In this document: in pieces, positions 45,161-56,491 of the stretch
How positions within the stretch are numbered: position 1 is the first letter of the stretch
How the letters are laid out: every line of letters begins with the position of its first letter
Assembly (NCBI RefSeq): GCF_016509475.1
Contig: NC_057358.1
Span: forward strand, 37,014,501 to 37,078,500
Source of the DNA: Prionailurus bengalensis
Lineage: Eukaryota; Chordata; Mammalia; Carnivora; Felidae
Length of the DNA: 64,000 nt
Direction of reading: 5' to 3'
Translations under genes and position numbers: made by a program
The notes under the pieces: model-generated
Database searches by the model: none
The model's input: the letters and a program-made list of their open reading frames with translations, nothing else
What the model was told of the DNA's origin: nothing

Positions 45161-45599
45161 GTCATGCTAATTTAACAAAAATGTAGCATTAATTTACTCA
45201 TGTAATACAACCACAGAAACGAAGAATGTAGACTAGCCTTAGGGTTAACTGGATCTATTGACTCAAATTACACCAGAATACTTTCTCTTTCTGTCTCTCT
45301 CCATCTTTCAATGTCATTTCTACTTCTGTATATGGCCACATTCTAGTATAGAACATTGTCACTGTCAGTTCTGAAGCTAACCCTGACAGCCAGAATGCCA
45401 AGGACAAAGAGAAAACTCCTTTTCCATCTCCAACTTGGATAATTCTGTGGAAGGAGTGGCTTGACTTGGTTGCATCCTATGTCTATGACCAAATACTAAG
45501 CCCTGGAGGGTACATTATAAAGAATGACCCAGCAAACAACAAAAAATACGTATCATCTACCTTACCATTGTATACATAGGTGTGAGCATTTCAAATAAT
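45161..45599. other. unassigned intergenic DNA
   Basis: No feature recognised. Confidence 0.45.
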
Positions 45600-45854
45600 T
45601 AAAAAAAATTTTTTTAGTTTATTTATTTGTGTGTGTGTGAGAGAGTGTGTCTGTGTGTGTGCATGTGCACACACACACACACACAAAAGCAGGGAGGGGT
45701 AGAGAGAGAGGGGAGAGAGACAGAGAATCCCAAGCAGGTTCCACACTGTCAGCTAGGAGTCCAACGTGAGGCTTGATCTCATGAACCATGAGATCATGAT
45801 CTGAGCCCAAACCAAGATTTGGATGGTTAACCAACTGAGCCATCCAGGCACCCC
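45600..45854 (-). mobile_element. CAN-SINE, antisense, with GT/CA expansion
   Basis: The usual GA-rich block is replaced by a (GT)n tract (45629-45662) followed by (CA)n (45668-45686), forming a small inverted repeat. Head complement 'gagccatccaggcacccc'. Confidence 0.9.
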
Positions 45855-45865
45855 TCAAAGAATTT

Positions 45866-46320
45866 TCATAGAACAACTTCCTAGAAATTGCTGTGTCAAA
45901 GGTTTAGACAAAGATTTTTCCATATTGTCAACTTTCCCACCAAAAATTTATACCTCTCTACCCTCCCATCAACAGTTATTATTTTTCGTTGTTGCAAAGC
46001 TGACAGGCGAAGATGATATTTCACTGTTATTTTAATTTGCAGTTATTTGCTTAGTCCTGAAGTCAAACATTTTTTAACAGACATTCATTCATGCAGTGGA
46101 TAGTTACCGAGTACCATGTGACAGGTACTATTCTAGACACTAAATGTCTATTATTTATTAGCCTTCTGGGTTGTTATTGTTTTGTGACTTGCTTACACTT
46201 TGGTAATTTTTCTACTGAGGCATTTTTTATTGATCTGTAAAAACTTCTTACATACTAATGATATCGATTCTGTCACATATATAACAATATTTTAAAATTT
46301 AAGTCATCTGTCTTTAATTT
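45866..46320 (-). mobile_element. ancient LINE fragment, antisense
   Basis: 'cctagaaattgctgtgtcaaagg', 'ccatattgtcaactttcccacc', 'atttcactgttattttaatttgcag' resemble the reverse of the old L1/HAL1 ORF2 C-terminal part. Poorly preserved. A short MIR/L2-like phrase lies at 46080-46145. Confidence 0.45.
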
Positions 46321-46327
46321 TGTTTTT

Positions 46328-46540
46328 TTTTTTAATTTTTTTAAATGTTTAATTTTGAGAGAAAGAGACAGAGTGTGAGCAGGGGAGGGGCAGAGAGAGA
46401 GGAAGACATAGAACCTGAAGCAGGCTCCAGGCTCTGAGCTGTTAGCACAGAGCCCGATGTGGGGCTCGAACTCATGAACTATGACATCATGACCTGAGCT
46501 GAAGTCAGATGTTTAACCAATTGAGCCACACAGGTGCCCT
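46328..46540 (-). mobile_element. CAN-SINE, antisense
   Basis: Perfect 15-bp duplication tttaattttgttttt at 46313-46327 and 46541-46555. Head complement 'gagccacacaggtgccc'. Confidence 0.92.
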
Positions 46541-46555
46541 TTTAATTTTGTTTTT

Positions 46556-47329
46556 GACAATTTTTTGATGTACAACTTTTTAATATGTTTGTGTCACATC
46601 CTTTTTGGTTTCTGTCTTTGATGTTGACACGGTCTTTCACTTTGTTAGCTGGTTACATCTGGCATGTTAGCCAGTTTCTGTTCAAGATTCACCAAATCAT
46701 ATGTAATAATCAGCTTTTGGTACGGATCTCCTCTAGAGCTTAATCTTAGCATGCTTTGTATAAGGCTCCTGGGGCTGCAGGCAGGAATTCAAAACATGGT
46801 TTCTCCCAAAAGGCTAATTAAGAAAGGGAATACATCTGCTGTATTCACCAAGTTCATTACAGACTTGGGTAATGAAACAATGTTCTGGCTGATGATTTTC
46901 TCTGACTATTAATTTAGAAAAATTTGTAAACAATAATATTAATAAGTCAAGTAACAACACATTCATTTTTCATCTAGAACCTTTTAAATTTTAGTTTGCT
47001 CTGATCTGATAGCTAACTTATTTCCTGGTAGTTCCAGGAGAAAAGTAGAACAATTTCATCCACAAATATAGATTTTCAAGGGCTGCTTCTCTTGTAAAGA
47101 CTCATTTATCTGAAACAAAGATCCTTCTACTTTTAATCAAATAACCTACATATTCATTAATAATAATAGTTGGAACATGAAGACCATAGCTTCCTGGCTG
47201 TGTTAGAAGGGGCCAGCTGGGGTGTACTGGCAGTTTTCTCACCCCAAATATAATTTTTTATAACCTATAAAACACACAAAACTTTCCTTCTGTCTTTTGT
47301 TTGGCAAAAGTGGAGTCTCACTGAACTTT
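46556..47329. other. unassigned intergenic DNA
   Basis: No gene or family recognised. An 82-codon frame at 46664-46912 has no recognised domain. Confidence 0.45.
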
Positions 47330-47460
47330 CTGCAATGATGAAATGTTCTATATCTATGCTGCTCAAATGGTAACCATTAGCTATGTGTGTGGCTATTGAG
47401 CTCTTGAAATGTGACTAGTAAGACTGAGAAACTAAATTTTAAAATTTTTATTAAATTTTG
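47330..47460 (+). mobile_element. hAT-like DNA transposon end fragment
   Basis: 'gaaatgttctatatctatgctgctcaaatgg', 'gtggctattgagctcttgaaatgtgactag', then T/A-rich text. Same family as the trace at 12255-12400. Confidence 0.45.
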
Positions 47461-47594
47461 ATTAATTTATTTTTTAAATATTTATTTATGTATATATACA
47501 CATAAATACATACATATATATCACATCTTTCTTTTTAACCACATCATATATATCAATTAAAAAAAAAGATGTGGTATATATAAGAGATGCAGTA

Positions 47595-47596
<2 letters not shown>

Positions 47597-47630
<34 letters not shown>

Positions 47631-47640
47631 ACACACATAT
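47597..47640 (+). repeat. (CA)n microsatellite
   Basis: Uninterrupted CA run, then 'tacacacacacata'. It sits at the edge of the antisense L1, where this L1 family usually has such a tract. Confidence 0.93.
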
Positions 47641-48716
47641 TAATCACATCTTCTTTATCCTTTCATCTATCAATGAACATTTAGGTTATTTCCATATCTT
47701 GACCATGGTAAATAATGCTACAGTGAACACAGGGGTTCATATACCTTTTCAAATTAATGTTTTCATTTTCTTTGAATAAATATCTGGAAGTGGAATTGCT
47801 GAATCATATGGTAGTTCTATTTTTCATTTTTTGAGGAATCTCCATACTGTTTTAGATAGTGGCTGCAGCAATTTACATTCTCACCAATAGTGCACAAAGG
47901 CTCCCTTTCCTCCACATCCTTGCCAACACTTGTTATTTCTTGTCTTTTGACAATAGCCATTCTGATGGTGGGAGGTGATATCTCACCGTGGTTTTGATTT
48001 GCATTTTCCTGATGATTAGTAATGTTGAGCATCTTTTCATGTGCCTGTTGGTCTTCTATATGTCTTCTTTGGAAAAATGTTTATTCAGATACTCTGCCCA
48101 TTTTCTAAATTAAATTGTTCCTTTGTTATTGAATGTATGAGTTCTTTACACATTTTGGATATTAACTCCTTAATGGATATAGGATTTCCAAATATGCACT
48201 CTCATTCTGTAGGTTGCCTTTTCAATTGGTTGATGATTCCCTTTGCTATGCATAATCTTTTTAGTCTGAAGCAATCTCATTTATTTTTTCTTATGTTGCC
48301 ATTGCCTTTTGGAGTCAGATGCAAAAAGTCACAGCTTACTGCCTATACTTTCTTTTAGGAATTTTATGGTTTATGGTTTTACATTTAAGTTTTTAATATA
48401 AATTTTGAGTTAATTTTTGTGTTTGGCATAAGACAGTGGTCCAGCTTTCTTCTCTGCATGTGGCTGTCCAGTTTTCTCAACACCATTTATTGAAGAGGCT
48501 GTCCTTTCCCCATCGCATACTCTTGCTTCCTGTGTTATTAATTAATTTACCATATATGCCTGGGTTTATTTCTGGGTTCTCTATTCTGTTCTGTTGATCT
48601 ATGTGTCTGTTTTTATGACAGTACTATACTGTTTTGATTAATATAGCTTTGTAATACAGTTTGAAATCAGGGATGATGATGCCTTTGTTCTTCTTCCTCA
48701 AGATTCCTTTAGCTAT

Positions 48717-48902
48717 GGGGCATCTGAATGGCTCAGTTGGCTGAATGTTGGACTTTGGCTTGAGTCATGATCTTGCAGTTCGTGGGTTTGAGCCCCACAT
48801 TGGCTCTCTGCTGTTGGCGCAGAGCTACTTCAGATCCTCTGTCGTCCTCTCTCTTCCCCTCCCTCCTCAAAAATAAATAAATGCTAAAAATATTTTTTAA
48901 AA
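48717..48902 (+). mobile_element. CAN-SINE in antisense L1
   Basis: Diverged head 'ggggcatctgaatggctcag'. Duplication aagattccttt(a/g)gctat at 48700-48716 and 48903-48919. Confidence 0.92.
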
Positions 48903-49886
48903 AAGATTCCTTTGGCTATCCGGGATTTTTTTTTTGTATCTCCATACAAATTTTAGAATTGTTTGCTCTATTTCTGTGAATAATGCCATTGGAATTTTGA
49001 TAGGGATTGCACTGAATTGTAGGCTACTTTGGGTAATATGGACATTTTTACAAAATTAATTCTTCTAATTCATGAGGATAGGATACCTTTCCATTTATTT
49101 GTGTCTTCTTTAGTTTCTTTCATCAATGTCTATAATTTGCATTACATAGGATTTTCAACTCCTTGGTTAAATTTATTCTTAGGTTTTTTTTTTTGATGCA
49201 ATTGTAAATGGAATGGTTTTCTTATTTTCTCTTTCTGCTAGCTTATTGTTACTGTATAAAATTACAACTGATTTTTACACATTGATTTTATACCCTGCAG
49301 CTTTACTGAACTTATTAGTTCTAACAATTTTTTGGTGGAGTCTTTGAGGTTTTCTACCTATAAAATCATGTCACCTGCAAATGGTGATTGTTTTACTTCT
49401 TCCTTTTCACTTTGGAGACTTTTATTTATTTTTCCTGCCTAATTGCTCTGGCTCGGATTTCCAATACTATCTTGAATGAAAGTGAAAAGACTGGGCATCC
49501 TTGCCTTGTTCCTAATCTTAAGGAAAAAGCTCTTAACTTTTTGCTGTTGATGTTAGCTGTGGACTTGTTATATATGGTATTTATTATGTTGAGCTACATT
49601 CCATCTCTATCCACTTTACTAAGAGTTTTTATCATAATTTATGTTGAATATTGTCAAATGCTTTTTCTGCATTAATTGAGATGAATGTAGGATTTTTATC
49701 CTTCATTTTGTTAATATGGTATATCATGTTGATTGATTTGTGGATGTTGAGTCATCTTTGCATCCTGGAATAAATCTCATTTGACCATGGTATATGAACC
49801 TTTTAATTTATTGTTGAATTCAATTTTCTAATATTTTGTTGAGGGCTTTTTCATTTATGTTGATCAGGGATATTGACCTGTAATTC

Positions 49887-49964
49887 TCTTTTCTTTCTTT
49901 CTTTGTTTCTTTCTTTTCCTCTTTCTTTCTTTCTTTCTTTCTTTTTCTTTCTTTCTTTCTTTCT

Positions 49965-50004
<40 letters not shown>

Positions 50005-50028
50005 TTGTTCTTTCTTTCTTTCTTTCAT
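49887..50028 (+). repeat. (CTTT)n tetranucleotide array in L1
   Basis: About 140 bp of TTTC units with a few TTCC and TTTG changes. L1 text resumes directly on the right ('ggtgtccttgtctggttttggtatcaggg'). Confidence 0.95.
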
Positions 50029-50455
50029 GGTGTCCTTGTCTGGTTTTGGTATCAGGGTAATGCTACCCTCATAAAATGAGTTTGGAAGCATTCCCTCTCT
50101 TCAGTTTTTTGGAAGAGTTTGAAAAATGGCTAGGTATTAAATCTTCTTTGAATGTTTTGTAGAGTGCACCAGGGAAGCCTTCTGGTCTTGTACTTTTGCT
50201 GGTTGGAATCTCCTCACTAGTAATTGATCTATTCAGATTTTTTACATCTTCATGATTCAGTCTTAGAAGATTATATGTTTCTAGGAATTTATACATTTCG
50301 TATAGGTTGTCCAGTTTATTGACATGTAATTGTTCATAGTAGTCTTTTGTCACTCCTTGAATTTCTTTGGTATCAGTTGTAATTTCTCCTCTTTCAATCT
50401 GTTTCTGGGGATCCTTACTGAAGACATAGGTTGCTAATCTTCCAGATTTTTAGGA

Positions 50456-51039
50456 CAAACGTCTAGTTTTGTTGAGATTGGCTTTTTCTATTGCATGGGA
50501 AAATGTGGCCTGAACTTTTTTCCGGACAGATGGGCAAACCTCATCAAAGCAGGAGACTGAGCAGCTTCTGGAATATGAGAGGAACTTTCCAGGCTTGGTT
50601 ACATTAAGTAGGATGACCAGACTGGCAGGTGCCTGCAATTAATCTTCCTATTCCTCAGTAAAATGCAGATGACCCAGGGAGATACATAGATCTCTAAATA
50701 CCCCTGGGCTAATCCAATTCTGGCCAACAAAATAGTCACTCATTACAGTGAAGGAATCCCAAGACCAATTTCACCCTCTGTTAGGAATAATTACTTCCTC
50801 TTTCTTCCAGCAGGCCTCTCACTTATCCCTCTCTTGACCAACTTTTCTTGCAAGATAAAAGCTGCTCTTTGGAATCTTGGGAGTGGACCTTAACACCTCT
50901 GATTCACAGCCATTTAATCCTGTGGAATTTGACTAACATCTTTCTTATTGCCAGCTGTCATCCATTCATCTCTCTTTTGACTTTGTGCCTTCTTCCAGCT
51001 TTGCTGCAAAGTGGGAAATGACAGTAGGGTGGGGGTAGA
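50456..51039. other. unassigned intergenic DNA
   Basis: The left ~40 bp may still be L1. The rest has no recognised family. Confidence 0.4.
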
Positions 51040-51122
51040 GCTTATGTGCCTGGAGTTCCTACTACATCCTAAGCACTGTATTGGGTACTTCACATTATCT
51101 CATTAAACCTCACAATAATGCT
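51040..51122 (-). mobile_element. MIR fragment, reverse
   Basis: 'tactacatcctaagcactgtattgggtacttcacattatctcattaaacctcacaata' is the 3' part of MIR in reverse, ending at a tetranucleotide array. Confidence 0.6.
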
Positions 51123-51215
51123 AGAAGATGATTGATAGATAGATAGATAGATAGAGATATATAGATATAGATATAGATATAGATATAGATATAGATATAG
51201 ATAGACAGATCTTGT
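51123..51215 (+). repeat. (ATAG)n / (ATATAG)n compound microsatellite
   Basis: Five GATA-type units change to a hexanucleotide ATATAG array of about ten units, then 'gatagacag'. Confidence 0.95.
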
Positions 51216-52195
51216 AAATCAGTAAATACTATCCAAAGTTTAAAACAATACCAAATAACAGACTCCTGGTGCAGAGTCCTGGAATATAGCATTATGAAAC
51301 TTGGTGCCCAGTGGGCATGATGATGTGCCTAGGAGGTCAGTATAGGATAATACATATCTGACCCACAGATTCTGCTTTTCAGATGGATCCTCAAGGGTCA
51401 TTCTGACCCAGGCAAGACTTACTCTGCCTAGATGAGTTTTGTCGGGACTAGTTCTGGAAAAGACTTCAAATTAATGATTGTCAGCCACAGTTTAAGTGTC
51501 TATTATGAGCCCTAAAATATAGGTATGGGAAAGGATAAAAAAATGTGTCCCTCTCTCAGAGAGTTTACACAGTCTAGTTAGGAAGATGAGATTAACATAC
51601 AACGTCATTTTTATGACATTTATTGTTCTTCCTCTTGTTTATAAAAGCAGTACAAGTTAACTGCGTGAAATATAAAAAATTACATAGAAGACAATCAAAA
51701 TCATCCCAAATATCCCTACCCAAATTAACCATAGTTAAAATTTCAAATTATCCATTTTTATACACATGCGTCCTCCTCCCCGGCCCTCCGCAAATAGGCA
51801 TACTTCCCCAACTTTCACCACATGCTTAGTCACAGGAGAAGGTTCTTGTGCAAGTGGATCATAAAGTCTCCCATTTCCTCTTTCCCTTCTAGAGATGTCT
51901 GCCTGGGAATGTGATTTGGCTTAAAGCACAGGGAGAGTTTTTTTTTAAAAGCTACTTTAGGTTCTCAGTGTATCCATCAATCAACTGACAGCTCTGTAAA
52001 GGCTCCTGTTCCTCACGCACGTAGAGGCCTCTGAGCCTCATATTACCATTGAAGGTGAGGGGGAAAGGAAGTGACTGACATAGCTCCGCACCAGAATCAT
52101 AAAGCTATTCCCATCTGAGCAGAGAAGGGTCAGTAAATATTATGTCACATATGGGGAAATAGTTTTCTTCCATAATGTAACTACAAACTATATTT
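51216..52195. other. intergenic DNA, one ancient-repeat trace
   Basis: 51640-51780 ('agtacaagttaactgcgtgaaatat', 'caaaatcatcccaaatatccctacccaaattaaccatagtta') resembles the start of the unnamed repeat also seen near 27601. The remainder is unassigned. Confidence 0.4.
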
Positions 52196-52210
52196 AAGAG
52201 TTAAGAGTTA

Positions 52211-52455
52211 AGGGGTGCCTGAGTGGCTCAGTCGATTAAGGGTCCAACCTGGGCTCAGGTTATGAACTTGCATGAACTCGCATTCACGTGTTGGAGCCCC
52301 GCATCAGGGTCTGTGGTGACAGCTCAGAGCCTGGAGCCTGCTTCGGGTTCTGTGTCTCCTTCTCTCTCTCTCTCTCTCTGTCCCTCCCCTGCTTGTGCTC
52401 TGTCTGTCTGTCTCTCACTCAAAAGTAAATAATTTAAAAAAAACTAAAAAAAAAA
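52211..52455 (+). mobile_element. CAN-SINE with small internal duplication
   Basis: 'gaacttgcatgaactcgcat' repeats part of the head. Perfect 14-bp duplication aagagttaagagtt at 52196-52209 and 52456-52469. Confidence 0.92.
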
Positions 52456-52496
52456 AAGAGTTAAGAGTTGGGTGAGCACATGGGTGTGTTTGTGGC

Positions 52497-52600
52497 TGTG
52501 AGAGAGAGAGAGAGAAAGAGAGAGACAGAGAGAGAGAGAGAGAAGAAGAAGAGAGAGAGAGAAACAATGAGAGAAAGGGAGAGGGAGAGGGAGAGATTGA
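52497..52600 (+). repeat. (GA)n-rich tract
   Basis: About 100 bp of GA repeats with AAG and GGGA interruptions. Confidence 0.9.
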
Positions 52601-52859
52601 TTCCGGATGGCTAAGGAGAAATCCCCATTTTGTATCTCTCAATGGCAGTGAGATCTTAAAAAAGTCACAGCCCACTCTGTACTCATCTGCTGTAGGGAAG
52701 GCCCCCTGTGGTGGTAATCTAGGCTAGAGGTCCTAAACTAGGAGCCTCATACAGTGTTGGCCTCTACAGTGCTTAAAATTTAAATTAGGATTCAGTGTGA
52801 AACCACTAGGAGTTATCACATAAAATTTAGAATTTCCAGATGTTACTGAAACAAAGAGG

Positions 52860-53030
52860 GGGGTGCCTGGGTGGCTCAGTAGTTGGTTGAGTGTCCAACT
52901 CTTGATTTCAGCCCAAGTGCTGAACTCATGCTTTGTGGGTTTGAGCCCTGCATTGGGCTCCCTGCTGACAGTGAGGAGCCTGGTTGGGATTCTCTCTCTC
53001 TCTCTCTCTCTCTCAAAATAAATAAACTTT
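52860..53030 (+). mobile_element. CAN-SINE
   Basis: Head 'ggggtgcctgggtggctcag', body shortened to 'gtgaggagcctggttgggattc', (CT)n, then 'aaaataaataaactttgaaag'. The tail has turned into a purine microsatellite. Confidence 0.9.
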
Positions 53031-53145
53031 GAAAGAAAGAAGGAAAGAAGGAAAGAAAGAAAGAAAGAAAGAAAGAAAGAAAAGGAGGGGAGGGAGGGAG
53101 AGAGTGAGGGAGGGAGGGAGGAAGAAGGAAGAAAGAAAGATCTGG
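53031..53145 (+). repeat. (GAAA)n/(GAAG)n/(GGGA)n compound purine array
   Basis: Grows directly out of the SINE tail: GAAG units, then GAAA units, then GGGA units, then GAAG again. Entirely purine for over 100 bp. Confidence 0.93.
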
Positions 53146-53374
53146 CAATGTTGGGCTCTTTTTTTTTTTAAGTAAGGAGATTAGCCCTTTTGAGTGTCAT
53201 ATTTTTCCTCCAGTTTGCTGTCTTTTTAACTTGGTGGTGGGGGGGGGCTTTTAAATTGTTGTAATTGCTTTCATTTCTGTGCAGAAATTTTAAAGGCTTA
53301 TGTAGTTAAATGTATCAATCATTTCTTCTACGGCTTCTAAATTTCGTATCTTGATGAGAAAGATGTTAGTCACC

Positions 53375-53796
53375 TGTATTAATTTGCTAGGGCTGTCATA
53401 ACAAAGTACCACAGACTGGGGGGCTAAAACAACAGAAAATTTATTTCCTCTCAGTTCTGGAGGCCTGAAGTCTGAGATTGAGGTATCGTCAGGGTTGGTT
53501 TCTTCTGAGGCCTCTCTCCTTGGCTTAGGCTGCTGCCCTGTCCCTGAGTCTTCATGTGGTCCCGTCTCTGTGTTCTAACCTCCTTTTCTCCTATGGACAC
53601 AAGTCAGATTGGATTAGGGCCCACAGCAATGACCTTATTTTAACTTAGTTACCCTTTTAAAGACCTACCTCCGAAAAAATAAATAAACAAATAAAAATAA
53701 ATAAAGGCCTACCTCCAAAAATAGTCACATTCTGAGACACTGGGGATTAGGACCTCATCATATGAATTTTCAGGGAATATAATTTAGCCCATAACA
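53375..53796 (-). mobile_element. MLT1-type solo LTR (ERVL-MaLR), antisense
   Basis: Begins 'tgtattaatttgctagggctg' and ends 'gcccataaca', matching the reverse of the MLT1 LTR end to end, including 'accacagactggggggctaaaacaacag' and 'tctgaggcctctctccttggc'. No internal retroviral genes are present. Confidence 0.85.
53678..53705 (+). repeat. A-rich insert with flanking duplication inside MLT1
   Basis: 'aataaataaacaaataaaaa'-like DNA lies between two copies of the LTR phrase g(a/g)cctacctcc(g/a)aaaa (53662-53677 and 53706-53720). It looks like the tail-only end product of a retroposition event. Confidence 0.5.
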
Positions 53797-54240
53797 CCAC
53801 CCAGAATTATTTTTAAAAATTCTCCCATGTTTTCTTCCAGCACTCTTATGGTTTCATTTTAAACATCTAATAGTTGATCCATCTGGAATTTGTTTTGATA
53901 TAAGGAATGAGATAACAATCTGATTTTATTTTATTTTGTAGATAGTAAGCTAAATGTCCCAATGCCATTTATTAATAATCTTTTCCCCCCAAATCTTGAA
54001 ATTCTTCCTTTATCTTACAGCCAACTTCCATGTATACCTGGGTCTATTTCTGGATACTATTTTATACCACCAATCTGTCTATTCCTGTGCCACTACCAGA
54101 CTTTTAATTATGGTAATTTTATAATATATTTTCATTTTTAGGGCTAATTTACCCTCTTATTTTTCTCTTTCAGAATTTTCATCACCATTTTTGCATATTT
54201 GCTTACAGCATTTACTTTAGTATTGCCTTGCCTAGTTGTA

Positions 54241-55109
54241 AAAAAAAAAATCTGACAGTATTTTTATTGGGATAAGGTAGATACGTAGATGAATTTCAGA
54301 AAGACTTTTCATGTTCATATTATTGAGAATTTACATGTTTACTTCTTTGTACTGCTTAAATTTTTAACCATGTACTACATGTGTTATTTTTTATAACCAG
54401 GAAAAAAATTCACTTCCAGTTTAAAAAAAATTAAAAATAAAAGAATACAACAGAGGTAAACAATGATTAGCAGAGATAAATTTATCTAGAGAAGCCATTT
54501 TGGGGCTCCTTAAATTCTAAACCCCACAATTACGGCTTCCTTTTGGTTTATGGATAAGTCTTGCTTTCTCACAGTTGGAACAAAATAGATTCAGCAACAC
54601 ATTTTGACATAGTCTGCTTGTTATACTAATGAGAATCGTTAGTTCTCCCTTCTGCTCTGTCTCATTTCTTCAAATTCAAAAGATACACTCCTCTCTCAGA
54701 GGTTGTCTAAGCTGAGAGAGGCGGACTGTAAACTTGGCAGGTTTCCCTAACATTCCCCAGCCACGGCATTGTCTGACTCAACTGAAAAGCATCAGGTTTC
54801 TAGTGACACAGGAGCTGCTTCGGTCCTGTTCCAGCCTCACCAGCAACCAGCCACTTTTCTCTCATGAGCTCAAGTGTCTTCCCTGCCCCTCCTGAAGAAG
54901 TGCAAGCCCAAGGAGAGACCCTCAGTAAGCAGTCCAGGCACTTACGTGGGTCGTTAATGTAGTGAGGAGGTGATCAGGAGTTACGCTTTTTTTTAAGAGA
55001 TCATTTCTAGTGTTGTTTCTTGGTTTCCAGGTTAAGTGAAGGCCAACTAGTTCTTCTATTTTCTTCCTTGCCCCATTTTCTTTCACTCATTCACTCATTT
55101 CAGCACATA
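54241..55109. other. unassigned intergenic DNA
   Basis: No gene or repeat family recognised. Confidence 0.45.
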
Positions 55110-55440
55110 TATGAGAGTAATCATTCCAAAATGTAAGTCATAACCGTGTCACTCTTCGGCTCATAGCCCTCCACTGAGTGTGCACCTCACCCGAAGTAAA
55201 AACTGAAGTCCTTACAATGGCCTACTTCCTCTCTACATGATCTAGCCACTGATTCCCAATTTCATCTCCAATGTTTCTCCTTATCATTCACTCTACTCCA
55301 GCCACTGGCCTCCTTGCTGTCCTCTTGTTGCCAGAACTCTCTTCAACTAGCAACATGGATCACTCCCTCACCTCCTTCAGTGCTTTACATAAATGTCCTC
55401 ATCTCAGTGAGGCATTTTCTGGTCCCCCTACCTAAAATTG
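55110..55440 (+). mobile_element. L2 LINE fragment
   Basis: L2 order is clear: 'catagccctccactgag', 'taaaaactgaagtccttacaatggcctac', 'acatgatctagccactg', 'ctctactccagccactggcctccttgctgtcctc', 'tcagtgaggcattttctgg'. Confidence 0.75.
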
Positions 55441-56019
55441 TAAGCCCTATAACTGACGGAATGGGAAAAGATATTTGCAAATGACATATCAGATAAAGGG
55501 TTAGTGTCCAAAATCTATAAAGAACTTATCAAACTCAACATCTAAAAAACAGTGAAGAAATGGCTAAAAGACATGAATAGACACTTCTCCAAAGAAGATA
55601 TCCAGATGGCCAACCAACGCATGAAACAATGCTCAACATCACTCATCATCTGGGAAATACAAATCAAAACCACAATGAGATACCACCTCACACCTGTCAG
55701 AATGGCTAACATTAACAACTCAGGCAACAACAGATGTTGGCCAGGATGCAGAGAGAGAGAGGATCTCTTTTGCACTGCTGGTGGGAATGCAAACTGGTAC
55801 AGTCACTCTGGAAAACAGTATGGAGGTTCCTCAAAAAATTAAAAGTAGAACCACCCTACGACCCAGCAGTTGCACTACTAGGTATTTATCCAAGGGATAC
55901 AGGTGTGCTGTTTCAAAGGGACACATACATCCCCATGTTTATAGCAGCACTATCAACAATAGCCAAGTATGGAAAGAGCCCAAATGTCCATTTACTGATG
56001 AGTAGATAAAGAAGATGTG

Positions 56020-56020
56020 G

Positions 56021-56064
<44 letters not shown>
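56020..56064 (+). repeat. (CA)n microsatellite in L1
   Basis: About 21 CA units after 'gatgtggta', the usual microsatellite position of this L1 family. Confidence 0.95.
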
Positions 56065-56066
<2 letters not shown>

Positions 56067-56268
56067 GGAGTATTACTCACCAATCAAAAAGAATAAAATC
56101 TTGTCATTTGAAACTACATGGATGGAACTAGAGGGTATCATGCTAAGTGAAATTAGTCAGTCAGAAAAAGACAAATATCATATGACTTCACTCATATGAG
56201 GACTTTAAGAGACAAAACAGATGAACATAAGGAAAAGGAAGCAAAAATAATAGAAAAACAGGGAGGGA

Positions 56269-56491
56269 GGGGCGCCTGGGTGGCTCAGTCGGTTGAGTGG
56301 CTAACTTTGGCTCAGGTCACAATCTCGCGGTCCGTGAATTCGAGCCCTGCGTCGGGCTCTGTGCTGACAGCTCAGAGCCTGGAGCCTGTTTCGGATTCTG
56401 TATCTCCCTCTCTCTGACCCTCCCCCATTCATGCTCTGTCTCTCTCTGTCTCAAAAATAAATAAACGTTTAAAAAAATTAAAAAATAAAAC
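56269..56491 (+). mobile_element. CAN-SINE in L1 3' UTR
   Basis: Duplication aaacagggaggga at 56256-56268 and 56492-56504. Near-consensus, hence younger than the L1. Confidence 0.94.

Larger units (their letters stand above)
47641..50455 (-). mobile_element. old L1 ORF2, antisense, about 2.6 kb
   Basis: Longest L1 in the window. Plus-strand text is the reverse of ORF2: 'cacatcttctttatcctttcatc', 'ctccatactgttttagatagtggctg', 'ccattctgatggtgggaggtgatatctcac', 'cctgcagctttactgaacttatta', 'gaaaagactgggcatccttgcc', 'gagatgaatgtaggatttttatcc'. Interrupted by a SINE and a (CTTT)n array. Only short open frames remain, so it is inactive. Confidence 0.8.
53165..54240 (-). mobile_element. ancient LINE fragment, antisense, split by an LTR
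   Basis: 'ttgtaattgctttcatttctgtgcag', 'gatgagaaagatgttagtcac' before, and 'tctcccatgttttcttccagcac', 'gttgatccatctggaatttgttttgatataaggaatgag' after the MLT1 LTR are the reverse of old L1-type ORF2 DNA. Heavily diverged. Confidence 0.5.

Noticed and set aside
47539..47576. Short inverted repeat accacatc...gatgtggt near the CA run
   Set aside because: Only 8 bp are complementary, and both arms come from the usual L1 'gatgtggtatata' text.
53375..53796. Endogenous retrovirus with coding capacity
   Set aside because: Only a solo MLT1 LTR and an LTR fragment (61560-61785) are seen. No gag, pol or env remnant was recognised.
55542..56199. Frames of 60-96 codons at 55542-56199 and similar ones at 47817-50353
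   Set aside because: They are broken pieces of L1 ORF2. No frame approaches a functional length, so no active L1 is present.
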